Below, piece after piece: positions 44,540-53,728 of a stretch of DNA of 64,000 nt (the first letter of the stretch is position 1; each line of letters begins with the position of its first letter). The position numbers were made by a program, and so were the translations under genes. The stretch comes from UBA3839 sp963627995. GTDB taxonomy: Bacteria; Bacteroidota; Bacteroidia; Bacteroidales; Bacteroidaceae. Under the pieces are notes generated by a model that did not search any database, was not told where the DNA came from, and worked only from the letters and a program-made list of their open reading frames with translations. The stretch is from positions 1 through 64,000 of the forward strand of contig CAVGCV010000010.1 in assembly GCA_963627995.1 (NCBI GenBank), given 5' to 3'.

Positions 44540-44570
44540 TTGCGCAAGCGGCGGAAAAGTCGTAATTTTG
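44540..44570 (+). promoter_or_regulatory. Promoter of tig
   Basis: -33 TTG (44540-44542) and -7 TAATTTTG (44563-44570), spacing 20 bases. The leader is about 85 bases. Confidence 0.75.
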
Positions 44571-44660
44571 CATCTCGTTTGTGTTCCGCTCTTTCGCAGC
44601 GGGTTACGGCGGTGCGGTTTGAAACAATGTCGAAATAAAACTATTACAGACAATAACAAG

Positions 44661-46010
44661 ATGAATATCTCATTGCAGAAGGCCGACGCGCTCAATGGCA
44701 CGATGACTGTCGTGGTTGAGCCGGCTGATTACGAAGAGAAGGTGGCAAAAGCCATCAAGGATTATAGCAAGAAAGTGAACATGCCGGGCTTCCGTCCGGG
44801 AAAAGTTCCCGCTATGCTGGTGAAGAAGCAGTATGGAGCGTCGATTCTGGCGGAGGAAGTGAACAAGATTCTTCAGGATGGGCTTTACAACTATGTCCGC
44901 GACAAAAAGGTGAACATGCTGGGCGAGCCGCTTTCCACGGAGGAAAACAGCAAGGTGGAGCTGGTTGATGGCGGGACGTTCACTTTTACGTTCGACCTCG
45001 CCTTTGCGCCGGAGTTCAAGGTGGCGCTGTCGGACAAGGACAACGTGCCTTACTACGACGTGACGGTCAGCGCCGAGATGGTGGACAATCAGGTGCAGAT
45101 GTACCGCCAGCGTGGCGGACGCTATGACAAGGTGGACTCTTACGAGGAGAACGACATGGTCAAGGGCGTCGTCACGGAGCTTGACGAGGCTGGCAGCGCG
45201 AAAGAGGGCGGCATCGAGGCCAAGGACGTTGTGATGCTTCCCAAGTATTTCAGGAACGACGCCCAGAAGGCCCTGTTTGCTGGCGCAAAGCCGAACGACG
45301 TGGTGAGGTTCAACCCGTCGGTGGCCTACGATGGCAGCGAGACGGAGCTTGCCAGTCTGCTGAAGATCGGAAAGGAAAGCGTGGCCGACCACAAGGGAGA
45401 CTTCAATTTCCAAATCACGGAGATTACGCGCTACGTTCCGGGCGACTTGAACCAGGAGCTGTTCGACAACGTGTTCCCGAAGGGCACGGTGACGACCGCC
45501 GAGGGCTTTGCCGCCAAGATTAAGGAAGAGATTGAACGGCAGTTCAGAAAAGACAGCGACTACAAGTTCTTGACCGACCTGCGTAAGTACATCACGGCAA
45601 AGGTCGGAAAGCTGGAGTTCCCGGAAGAGAAACTGAAGCGCATCATGCTGAACAATGCGAACAACGACGCGAAGAAAGTGGACGAGAACTATGAGAAGAG
45701 CCTCGAGGAGCTGAAGTGGCACCTGATTAAGGAGCAGCTGGTGGAGCAGACCGGTGTGAAAGTTGACGACAAGGACGTGGTGGAGATGGCCAAGGAGGTG
45801 ACGCGCATGCAGTTCGCCCAATACGGGATGCTCAACGTTCCCGATGAATACATCGACAATTCGGTGAAGGAGATGATGAAGAAGCGCGAGACGGTGGACA
45901 ACCTTGTCAACCGCAGCATCGAGGTGAAACTGGGCAGTGCGCTGAAAGAAAAGGTGACGCTTGACCATAAGCAGGTGACGGCGGAGGAGTTCAACAAGAT
46001 GTTCGAGTAA
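44661..46010 (+). CDS. tig: Trigger factor (ribosome-associated chaperone)
   Basis: The 449-residue protein has the N-terminal ribosome-binding domain with signature GFRPGKVP (43-50). It continues with a middle region (about 150-240) where other trigger factors carry the FKBP-type isomerase domain, and a long helical C-terminal chaperone domain. Sequence in the middle region is divergent, as in other Bacteroidota, so isomerase activity is uncertain. The start at 44661 was chosen because the longer frame reads through the promoter and leader. It lies upstream of clpP-clpX, as in many bacteria, but is separated from them by a terminator and promoter. Confidence 0.93.
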   Translation: MNISLQKADALNGTMTVVVEPADYEEKVAKAIKDYSKKVNMPGFRPGKVPAMLVKKQYGASILAEEVNKILQDGLYNYVRDKKVNMLGEPLSTEENSKVELVDGGTFTFTFDLAFAPEFKVALSDKDNVPYYDVTVSAEMVDNQVQMYRQRGGRYDKVDSYEENDMVKGVVTELDEAGSAKEGGIEAKDVVMLPKYFRNDAQKALFAGAKPNDVVRFNPSVAYDGSETELASLLKIGKESVADHKGDFNFQITEITRYVPGDLNQELFDNVFPKGTVTTAEGFAAKIKEEIERQFRKDSDYKFLTDLRKYITAKVGKLEFPEEKLKRIMLNNANNDAKKVDENYEKSLEELKWHLIKEQLVEQTGVKVDDKDVVEMAKEVTRMQFAQYGMLNVPDEYIDNSVKEMMKKRETVDNLVNRSIEVKLGSALKEKVTLDHKQVTAEEFNKMFE

Positions 46011-46050
46011 GCCGGAACTCCACGTGCGGCCTCGGCTGCTGAGGAAAATG

Positions 46051-46087
46051 AAAAAATCGCAGGTAGGGCGTCTTACTTGCGATTTTT
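46051..46087 (+). terminator. Terminator of tig
   Basis: Hairpin with a stem of about 13 bp (AAAATCGCAGGTA with TTACTTGCGATTTT, one G-T pair) that ends in T residues. The clpP -7 box starts four bases later, so the two signals are packed together. Confidence 0.8.
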
Positions 46088-46090
46088 CGT

Positions 46091-46098
46091 TATCTTTG
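46091..46098 (+). promoter_or_regulatory. -7 box of clpP-clpX
   Basis: TATCTTTG matches the consensus, 84 bases before clpP. The -33 region overlaps the tig terminator and is weak. Confidence 0.6.
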
Positions 46099-46182
46099 CA
46101 CGAAATTCTGCCTTCTTGGCGAGGTGGCGCATGGCGGTTGCCGCGTGTTCGGAGGCTTCTTTGTGTATAAACAGGATACAAG

Positions 46183-46851
46183 ATGATTAACGATTTCAAA
46201 AAGTATGCGACAGGCCATCTGGGCATCAACAGCATGGTTCTCGACGATGTGGTGAAGTCGCAGGCCGGATACTTGAACCCATACATTCTTGAGGAGAGGC
46301 AGTTGAACGTGACCCAGTTGGATGTGTTTTCTCGTTTGATGATGGACCGCATCATCTTTTTGGGAACGGAAGTGAACGATTATACGGCGAACGTGCTGCA
46401 GGCGCAGATGCTCTACCTCGACTCGGTGGACAGCGGGAAGGACATCAGCATTTACATCAATTCCCCCGGAGGCAGTGTGAGCGCAGGGCTTGGCATCTAC
46501 GACACCATGCAGTTCATCAACTCCGACGTGCAGACCATCTGCACGGGGATGGCTGCGTCAATGGCAGCCGTGCTGCTGGTGGCCGGGCAGAAAGGCAAAC
46601 GCTCGGCCCTGCCCCATAGCCGCGTGATGATTCACCAGCCGATGGGTGGCGCCCAGGGGCAGGCCAGCGACATTGAAATCACGGCGCGGGAAATCCAGAA
46701 GCTGAAGAAAGAGCTCTATACCATCATAGCCGACCATTCGGGGCAGCCTTTCGACAAGGTGTGGGCGGACTCGGACCGCGACTATTGGATGACGGCTGAT
46801 GAGGCCAAGGAGTATGGCATGATAGACGATGTCCTTGCGAGAAAAAAATAA
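46183..46851 (+). CDS. clpP: ATP-dependent Clp protease proteolytic subunit
   Basis: The 222-residue serine protease forms the 14-mer chamber that degrades proteins fed by ClpX. Catalytic residues are Ser126 (TGMAASMAA), His151 (VMIHQPMGG) and probably Asp200 (SDRDYWM). The N-terminal extension of about 30 residues before the mature core is typical. It is followed nine bases later by clpX. Confidence 0.97.
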   Translation: MINDFKKYATGHLGINSMVLDDVVKSQAGYLNPYILEERQLNVTQLDVFSRLMMDRIIFLGTEVNDYTANVLQAQMLYLDSVDSGKDISIYINSPGGSVSAGLGIYDTMQFINSDVQTICTGMAASMAAVLLVAGQKGKRSALPHSRVMIHQPMGGAQGQASDIEITAREIQKLKKELYTIIADHSGQPFDKVWADSDRDYWMTADEAKEYGMIDDVLARKK

Positions 46852-46860
46852 GGAGAGAGC

Positions 46861-48093
46861 ATGGCGAAAGAACAAAGGTGCGTACTCTGTGGCAGGAGCA
46901 GTCGGGAAGTGGACTTGCTGATCAATGGCTCTGAGGGGTGTGTGTGCGGAGAATGCGTGGAGGATGCCCATCGGATTGTCTTGGAGAACAGCAAGTCGAA
47001 AGCGCCGGCCCTGCGGCTGACGAAACTGCCGAAGCCGACGGAAATCAAGGCTTATTTGGACCAGTACGTAATAGGGCAGGACGATGCGAAGAAAGCCCTT
47101 TCCGTGGCGGTCTACAACCATTATAAACGTTTGCGCGAAGGCGACCATTCGGCGGATGACGAAGTGGAGCTGGAGAAGTCGAACATCATCATGGTGGGGA
47201 GTACGGGAACGGGCAAGACACTGCTGGCCAAGACGATAGCGCGGCTGCTGGTTGTTCCTTTCACGATTGTCGATGCGACGGTCCTGACGGAGGCCGGCTA
47301 TGTGGGGGAAGATGTGGAGAGCTTGCTCTCGCGGCTGCTTCAGGAATGCGACTACGACCCGAAGCGGGCGGAGCAGGGCATTGTCTTTATTGACGAAATC
47401 GACAAAATTGCACGCAAGGGCGACAACCCGTCGATTACGCGCGACGTGAGCGGCGAGGGCGTGCAGCAGGGGTTGCTGAAGCTTCTGGAGGGTTCGGTCG
47501 TCAATGTCCCTCCCTATGGCGGGCGGAAGCATCCCGAGCAGAAGTTCATCCAAGTAGATACGAAGAATATTCTTTTCATTTGCGGCGGCGCGTTCGATGG
47601 GATAGAAAAGCGTATCGCGCAACGGTTGAACACCCACGTCGTGGGCTTTGATGCAGTGCAGAACGTGACCAAAATCGACAAGTCGAACCTGATGCAGTAC
47701 ATCGCGCCGATGGACTTGAAGGCGTTCGGTCTGATTCCTGAAATCATAGGGCGTATGCCGATTTTGACCCACCTTGAGCCCCTTGACCGCACTGCGCTGC
47801 GGTCGATTCTGACCGAGCCGAAGAACTCGATAGTCAAGCAGTATGTACGGCTGTTCGACTTGGATGGTGTGAAGCTGACGTTTGAGGACGCGGCTTTGGA
47901 CTATGTGGTGGATAAGGCTGTCGAATACCATTTGGGCGCCAGGGGCTTGCGCTCTATTGTCGAGTCCATCATGATGGATCCGATGTTTGAAATACCTGCG
48001 CGGAACGTGGCGGAATTTAAGGTGACGCTTGACTTTGCAAAGAAACAGATAGAAAAGACAAATATGGCTGTGCTGCAAGAGCGGCAGGGGTAG
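46861..48093 (+). CDS. clpX: ATP-dependent Clp protease ATP-binding subunit
   Basis: The 410-residue AAA+ unfoldase has an N-terminal zinc domain (Cys7, Cys10, Cys29, Cys32). The Walker A motif is STGTGKT (about 114-120), the pore loop GYVGED and Walker B FIDEID. The ClpP-docking loop contains VGFDA. It recognises substrates, unfolds them and passes them to ClpP, encoded just upstream. Confidence 0.97.
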   Translation: MAKEQRCVLCGRSSREVDLLINGSEGCVCGECVEDAHRIVLENSKSKAPALRLTKLPKPTEIKAYLDQYVIGQDDAKKALSVAVYNHYKRLREGDHSADDEVELEKSNIIMVGSTGTGKTLLAKTIARLLVVPFTIVDATVLTEAGYVGEDVESLLSRLLQECDYDPKRAEQGIVFIDEIDKIARKGDNPSITRDVSGEGVQQGLLKLLEGSVVNVPPYGGRKHPEQKFIQVDTKNILFICGGAFDGIEKRIAQRLNTHVVGFDAVQNVTKIDKSNLMQYIAPMDLKAFGLIPEIIGRMPILTHLEPLDRTALRSILTEPKNSIVKQYVRLFDLDGVKLTFEDAALDYVVDKAVEYHLGARGLRSIVESIMMDPMFEIPARNVAEFKVTLDFAKKQIEKTNMAVLQERQG

Positions 48094-48226
48094 TTTCCTT
48101 TGGGCGTAGATGCGGGCGGCGGGGTCTTGATGCCTTTTTGTACGGCAAAGAATCGAAGCTCGAGAATCTTATATTGCCAACATTGATAAATAGATTGTTC
48201 TCTTTATTCATTTTTTCTTGGATTTA

Positions 48227-48258
48227 TTTGCAAGTTTCACTTTGGACAAATAACTTTG
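48227..48258 (+). promoter_or_regulatory. Promoter of recQ
   Basis: -33 TTTG (48227-48230) and -7 TAACTTTG (48251-48258), spacing 20 bases. Confidence 0.8.
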
Positions 48259-48282
48259 TTTCCCATAGGTGGCTCGTAGGCC

Positions 48283-50481
48283 ATGAAAGGTGAAACTATG
48301 ACCAAAGTGACTAAAAACCTGTCCCTGCAAGAGGCTCTAAAATATTATTTTGGTTTTGACACGTTCAAGGGCGATCAGGCGAAAATCATCCAATGCCTGC
48401 TTGATGGCCATGACACGTTCGTGCTGATGCCGACGGGTGGCGGCAAGTCGCTGTGCTACCAGCTGCCGGCTTTGTTGATGGACGGAACGGCCATTGTCAT
48501 CTCACCCCTGATTGCCTTGATGAAGAACCAGGTCGATGCCCTTAAACATTATAGCGAAGAGGACAGTGTCGCCCATTTCATCAACTCGTCTTTGAATAAG
48601 GGAAGTATTGAGCAGGTGAAGCAGGACGTGCTTTCGGGTAAGACGAAGCTCTTGTATGTCGCTCCCGAGTCGCTGACGAAAGACGAATACGTGGAGTTCC
48701 TGCGTGGCGTGAAAATATCATTCTATGCGATTGACGAGGCGCATTGCATCTCGGAGTGGGGGCATGACTTCCGCCCGGAGTACCGGAGGATACGTCCGAT
48801 TATCAATGAAATAGGCGCAGCCCCCATCATAGCTCTGACGGCGACGGCTACGGACAAGGTTCGTGCCGACATCAAAAAGAATCTTGGAATTGTTGATGCC
48901 GTGGACTTTAAGTCCTCGTTCAACCGCCCCAACCTCTATTACGAGGTGCGCCCCAAGACGAAGGACGTGGATAAGGAGGTCATCAAGTTCATCAAACAGA
49001 ACGAGGGGAAGAGTGGCATCATCTATTGCCTTAGTCGGAAAAAGGTGGAAGAGCTTGCGGGCATATTGCAGGCGAACGAAATCAAGGCGACGGCCTATCA
49101 TGCGGGCCTTGATGCGACAACGCGCTCGCAGGCGCAGGACGACTTCATCATGGAGCGAACCGATGTGATTGTCGCGACGATAGCGTTTGGCATGGGCATT
49201 GACAAGCCCGATGTGCGGTTTGTCATACATTATGACATTCCCAAAAGCCTGGAGGGGTATTATCAGGAAACCGGGCGCGCGGGGCGCGATGGCGGTGAGG
49301 GCAAGTGCGTTGCTTTCTTTACCCGCAAGGACCTCCAGAAACTGGAGAAGTTTATGGAGGGAAAGCCTATCGCGGAGCAAGACATAGGCCGCCAGCTGTT
49401 GCGGGAAACGGCCAACTATTGTGAGTCGTCGGTTTGCCGTCGGAAATTACTGCTCCATTATTTTGGGGAGAACTATGAGCCCGACAATTGCGAGAATTGC
49501 GACAACTGCCTGTATCCCAAGAAAAAGGTGGAGGCAAAAAATGAGCTGCTGCTGCTGCTGAAAACCATTGCTGCTGTCAAGGAAAAATTCAAGACAGAGT
49601 ATATCATCGACATCCTTATGGGCCATGAAACTGAAACCATCTTGGCTCATAAGCATGACAAGCTGGAGATGTTTGGCGAGGGTAGTGACGTGGAGGAAAC
49701 CATGTGGACTGCGGTCGTCAATCAAGCCATGCTGTCAGAGTATGTCAAAAAGGATGTCGAGAACTATGGGATTCTGAAAGTAACCAAGGACGGAGCAAAG
49801 TTCATGAAAAAGCCGATTTCCTTCTTGGTGAAAGAAGACAACGACTTTGACGACGAATACGACATCATGGATGGCGATGGGGACGGCGGTGTGGACAAGG
49901 TGCTTTATGGAATGCTGATTGATTTGAGGAAGTCTTTGTCGAAGAAACTGCAAATTCCGCCCTATGTGATTTTCCAGGACAACTCTCTTGAGGCCATGTC
50001 CACTTTCTATCCGATTTCGCTGGAGGAGCTACAGAACATTCCGGGGGTAGGTGTGGGAAAAGCCAAGCGCTATGGGTCTGAATTTTGCGAGTTGATTAAG
50101 CGCCATTGCGAGGAAAACGAAATTGAACGTCCAACGGATATGCGTGTGCGGACTGTTGCCAACAAGTCGAAAATCAAGGTGAGCATCATTCAGAGCGTCG
50201 ATAGGCAGGTGGCTCTCGACGACATCGCCCTGATGAAGGGCATAGAGTTTAGCGAGGTGCTTGACGAAATAGAGGCGATTGTGTATAGCGGCACCAAACT
50301 GAACATCGACTATTTCTTGGACGAGGTGATGGATGAAGACCGCATTGAGGACATTTATGAGTATTTCCGAGAGAGTGAAACCGATGACCTAGAAACTGCC
50401 ATGGAGAGCCTTGACGAGGACTATACCGAGGATGAGGTGCGTTTGGTGAGAATCAAGTTTATTTCGGAAATGGCAAATTGA
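48283..50481 (+). CDS. recQ: ATP-dependent DNA helicase RecQ
   Basis: The 732-residue superfamily-2 helicase acts in recombination and repair. Walker A is MPTGGGKS, the DEAH box is IDEAHC, and motif VI is YYQETGRAGRDG. The RecQ-C zinc cluster (SVCRRKLLLHYFGE, then DNCENCDNC), winged helix and HRDC domain (about 545-620) are present. The C-terminal extension of about 100 acidic residues after HRDC is longer than in E. coli RecQ. An alternative start lies at 48298. It has its own promoter. Confidence 0.95.
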   Translation: MKGETMTKVTKNLSLQEALKYYFGFDTFKGDQAKIIQCLLDGHDTFVLMPTGGGKSLCYQLPALLMDGTAIVISPLIALMKNQVDALKHYSEEDSVAHFINSSLNKGSIEQVKQDVLSGKTKLLYVAPESLTKDEYVEFLRGVKISFYAIDEAHCISEWGHDFRPEYRRIRPIINEIGAAPIIALTATATDKVRADIKKNLGIVDAVDFKSSFNRPNLYYEVRPKTKDVDKEVIKFIKQNEGKSGIIYCLSRKKVEELAGILQANEIKATAYHAGLDATTRSQAQDDFIMERTDVIVATIAFGMGIDKPDVRFVIHYDIPKSLEGYYQETGRAGRDGGEGKCVAFFTRKDLQKLEKFMEGKPIAEQDIGRQLLRETANYCESSVCRRKLLLHYFGENYEPDNCENCDNCLYPKKKVEAKNELLLLLKTIAAVKEKFKTEYIIDILMGHETETILAHKHDKLEMFGEGSDVEETMWTAVVNQAMLSEYVKKDVENYGILKVTKDGAKFMKKPISFLVKEDNDFDDEYDIMDGDGDGGVDKVLYGMLIDLRKSLSKKLQIPPYVIFQDNSLEAMSTFYPISLEELQNIPGVGVGKAKRYGSEFCELIKRHCEENEIERPTDMRVRTVANKSKIKVSIIQSVDRQVALDDIALMKGIEFSEVLDEIEAIVYSGTKLNIDYFLDEVMDEDRIEDIYEYFRESETDDLETAMESLDEDYTEDEVRLVRIKFISEMAN

Positions 50482-50566
50482 CACTGCGCCCGACGACGGG
50501 AAACTGACGATAGTGGCATCGCCTTGATTATTTTAAGGTGGTGCTGTTTTTTTGTGGTAGCCGCAC

Positions 50567-50598
50567 TTGCGTTATTCCGCAAGAAATCTGTAACTTTG
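50567..50598 (+). promoter_or_regulatory. Promoter of guaB
   Basis: -33 TTG (50567-50569) and -7 TAACTTTG (50591-50598), spacing 21 bases. The transcript would start about 15 bases before the ATG. Confidence 0.78.
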
Positions 50599-50619
50599 CA
50601 TGCAATAAAATTTCAATGT

Positions 50620-52098
50620 ATGTCATCTTTTATTGCAGACAAGGTAGTGATGGAAGGCTTGACCTTTGATGATGTGCTGTTGATTCCAGCATATTCGGAG
50701 GTTCTTCCTCGAGAAGTTTCTCTTTCGACAAAATTTTCACGACACATCGATTTGAAAATCCCGTTCGTAACTGCGGCCATGGACACGGTTACGGAGGCGG
50801 CGATGGCTATCGCGATTGCACGCGAGGGCGGCATTGGTGTCATTCATAAGAACATGTCGATAGAAGAACAGGCGCGTCAGGTCGCTATTGTGAAGCGTGC
50901 GGAGAATGGCATGATTTATGACCCCGTGACCATCAAACGGGGCTCCACCGTAAAGGACGCGCTGGCCATTATGGCGGATTACCATATTGGTGGCATACCT
51001 GTGGTTGATGACAGAAACAAGCTGGTGGGTATCGTGACTAACCGCGACTTGCGTTTCCAAACCAATCTGAATCGCTTGATAGACGAGGTGATGACCAAGG
51101 ACAAGCTGATTGTGACGCATCAGCAGACCAATCTTGACAAGGCTTCGCAGATTCTTTTGGAGCATAAGATTGAAAAACTGCCGGTGGTGGACGATGAAAA
51201 CAATCTTATAGGACTGATTACGTACAAGGACATCACGAAGGCAAAAGACAAACCCATGGCCTGCAAGGACGAGAAGGGACGGCTTCGGGTCGCTGCGGGC
51301 GTTGGCGTGACGGCTGATACGTTCGAACGCATGGCTGCGCTGGTTAAGGCCGGTGTTGATGCCATCGTAATTGATACGGCACATGGACATTCTAAGGGCG
51401 TCATAGAAAAAGTGCGCGAGGCAAAACAAAACTTCCCGGAAGTGGACATCGTGGTGGGCAACATCGCTACAGGCGCAGCCGCGCGGATGCTGGTTGATGC
51501 CGGTGCGGATGCCGTGAAAGTGGGTATCGGCCCTGGCTCGATTTGTACGACGCGTGTGGTGGCAGGCGTTGGCGTTCCTCAACTTTCAGCGGTTTATGAC
51601 GTGGCTTCGGCCCTGATTGGTACGGATGTCCCGCTGATAGCCGACGGCGGACTTCGCTACAGCGGTGATGTCGTTAAAGCTCTTGCTGCGGGCGGTAACT
51701 GCGTGATGATTGGCTCGCTGGTGGCAGGAACGGAGGAGGCTCCGGGCGAGACCATTCTGTTCAACGGACGAAAATTCAAGTCGTATCGTGGCATGGGCTC
51801 TTTGGAGGCGATGGAAAACGGGTCAAAAGACCGATACTTCCAGTCTGGCGTCGTGGAAGCGAAAAAACTCGTCCCTGAAGGTATTGCTGGACGTGTTCCT
51901 TATAAAGGTACAGTACAAGAGGTTGTTTATCAGCTCGTTGGTGGCTTGCGCTCCGGCATGGGCTATTGTGGCGCGAAAGACATTGACCGTCTGCATGAGG
52001 CGAAGTTTGTTCGAATCACTAATGCGGGTGTCTTGGAAAGCCATCCCCATGAGGTCATTATCACGAGCGAGGCGCCCAATTACAGCCGTCCCGAATAA
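50620..52098 (+). CDS. guaB: IMP dehydrogenase
   Basis: The 492-residue enzyme oxidises IMP to XMP, the first step towards GMP. The TIM barrel is interrupted by a pair of CBS domains (about 95-210). The catalytic Cys309 lies in GPGSICTTR, and the flap has GSKDRYFQSG. The start at 50620 lies just after the promoter; the longer frame would begin inside it. A strong terminator lies about 108 bases downstream. Confidence 0.96.
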   Translation: MSSFIADKVVMEGLTFDDVLLIPAYSEVLPREVSLSTKFSRHIDLKIPFVTAAMDTVTEAAMAIAIAREGGIGVIHKNMSIEEQARQVAIVKRAENGMIYDPVTIKRGSTVKDALAIMADYHIGGIPVVDDRNKLVGIVTNRDLRFQTNLNRLIDEVMTKDKLIVTHQQTNLDKASQILLEHKIEKLPVVDDENNLIGLITYKDITKAKDKPMACKDEKGRLRVAAGVGVTADTFERMAALVKAGVDAIVIDTAHGHSKGVIEKVREAKQNFPEVDIVVGNIATGAAARMLVDAGADAVKVGIGPGSICTTRVVAGVGVPQLSAVYDVASALIGTDVPLIADGGLRYSGDVVKALAAGGNCVMIGSLVAGTEEAPGETILFNGRKFKSYRGMGSLEAMENGSKDRYFQSGVVEAKKLVPEGIAGRVPYKGTVQEVVYQLVGGLRSGMGYCGAKDIDRLHEAKFVRITNAGVLESHPHEVIITSEAPNYSRPE

Positions 52099-52205
52099 TT
52101 GGTGCTGATGTGCGGCTATAGGCGGACATTTGCGTTGGGAAGCCATGTGGTGTAGATGTCGCCGTGATGTCTGCGTTCGGAATTGTTAAAAAACTCTTAT
52201 ATAGG

Positions 52206-52244
52206 TGGCTGTCAAAAAAACTGGCAGCCATTTATTGTTTTTTT
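52206..52244 (+). terminator. Terminator of guaB
   Basis: Eight-base-pair stem (arms 52206-52213 and 52223-52230, TGGCTGTC) followed by a T-rich tail. Confidence 0.75.
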
Positions 52245-52247
52245 GCG

Positions 52248-52255
52248 TAACTTCG
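52248..52255 (+). promoter_or_regulatory. Candidate -7 box of the SurA-like pair
   Basis: TAACTTCG, one mismatch from the consensus, directly after the guaB terminator and 44 bases before the start codon. Confidence 0.4.
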
Positions 52256-52299
52256 CGACGTATTTGTTTTTGCGTATCAACAAAAAACACAATTGGAAA

Positions 52300-53721
52300 A
52301 TGAAAAGACTTAGCTTGGTGTCAGTAGGCTTGCTCTTTGGGATGAATGTCATGGCGCAAACGAATGCCGACCCAATTATCATGCGTATCAACAACATTCC
52401 GGTTACTCGATCCGAGTTCGAATATTCCTACAATAAAAACAATTCTGACGGCGTGCTCGACAAAAAGGGCGTAAAGGACTATGTCCCGTTGTTCATTGAC
52501 TTCAAACTCAAGGTGGAGGCCGCAAAAGATGCGGGTATAGACACTCTCTCGTCCATTCGCACCGAATTGTATGGCTATCGTGAGCAGATGGTGATTCCAA
52601 CGGTTGTGGATAGTGGCTACATTGAGCGCGAGGCTCGCAAGACCTACGACGACACGGCCGCTCGCTTTGGCGGCGAGGATTTGCTGAATGCCTCCCATAT
52701 TTTGGTGCTGTTGCGCCAGGACGCCGATGAGTCGGAGGAGGTGAAAGCAAAAGCACGCATCGATTCCATCTACAAGGTGCTGAAGGACGGTGCAGACTTT
52801 GCAGACGTGGCCAAAGCTTGCTCCGACGACAAAGGGTCGGCTGCGCGCGGTGGGTTGCTCGGGCAGTTTGGCAAGGGAATGATGATTCCTGATTTCGAAA
52901 AAGCCGCTTATGCGATGCAGTCTGGCGAGATGTCCGCTCCAGTTAAGACGACAGTGGGGTGGCACATCATCAAAATGAACGACCGGCATCCGTTTGAACC
53001 TTATGAATACCACCGTTCCAATATCATCAAGTTTCTTGAACAACGTGGCGTGCGGGATATGGCGGCCAATGCTTACATTGATTCCCTCGCACGGCAAGGT
53101 GGTGTAGAACGCCAGGCGGTGGTCGATAGCTTGTTCGGAGCACTCGTTGCGCGCGATGCGGAGTCGAAAAATCTTGCCCAAGAATATTATGACGGGACGC
53201 TCATGTATGAGATTTGTAAGGCGCAGATTTGGGATAAGGCCGCGAAAGATTCTGATGGCATGGCGGCCTATTTCAAGGCCAACCGTGCGAAGTACGCATG
53301 GACAGAGCCTCGTTATCGTGGAATTGTGATTCATGCTAAAGATGCCGCAGCCGTAAAACGGGCAAAGAAAGTCATCAAGGGGGTAAATGAAGACGAGTGG
53401 TCGAAGACTATTGTCGAGGCTCTCAATAATGATTCTGTTAAACTCGTCCGTGTGGAGCGTGGACTTTACAAAAAAGGCGAGAATAAAGCAATAGACAAAT
53501 TTGTGTTCAAGACTGTTACAGCCTACGAAGGGATGAAAGACTATCCTGCTACGGCCGTTTGTGGCAAGAAGCTCAAACAGCCACAAACATACATGGATGT
53601 GCGCGGTCAGGTGGCCACGGATTATCAAACGGAGCAGGAAAAGCGTTGGGTGGAGACGCTCCGTCAGAAATATACGTACAGCGTGGACGACTCCGTACTG
53701 GAGACTGTCAATAATCATTGA
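52300..53721 (+). CDS. Periplasmic peptidyl-prolyl isomerase (parvulin, PpiC/SurA-like)
   Basis: The 473-residue exported protein has a signal peptide (about 1-20) and an N-terminal SurA-like chaperone region. One clear parvulin domain is at about 125-230 (NASHILVLLRQ, GGLLGQFGKGMMIPDFEKAAYAM, VGWHIIKMNDRHP). A second, degenerate parvulin-like region follows (about 330-400). It likely helps outer-membrane proteins fold. It forms a pair with a second SurA-like gene seven bases downstream. Confidence 0.88.
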   Translation: MKRLSLVSVGLLFGMNVMAQTNADPIIMRINNIPVTRSEFEYSYNKNNSDGVLDKKGVKDYVPLFIDFKLKVEAAKDAGIDTLSSIRTELYGYREQMVIPTVVDSGYIEREARKTYDDTAARFGGEDLLNASHILVLLRQDADESEEVKAKARIDSIYKVLKDGADFADVAKACSDDKGSAARGGLLGQFGKGMMIPDFEKAAYAMQSGEMSAPVKTTVGWHIIKMNDRHPFEPYEYHRSNIIKFLEQRGVRDMAANAYIDSLARQGGVERQAVVDSLFGALVARDAESKNLAQEYYDGTLMYEICKAQIWDKAAKDSDGMAAYFKANRAKYAWTEPRYRGIVIHAKDAAAVKRAKKVIKGVNEDEWSKTIVEALNNDSVKLVRVERGLYKKGENKAIDKFVFKTVTAYEGMKDYPATAVCGKKLKQPQTYMDVRGQVATDYQTEQEKRWVETLRQKYTYSVDDSVLETVNNH

Positions 53722-53728
53722 ATTTGAA

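Noticed and set aside
44670..48078. Minus-strand frames opposite tig and clpX
   Set aside because: Trigger factor and ClpX are certain on the plus strand; these frames are complements of conserved codons.
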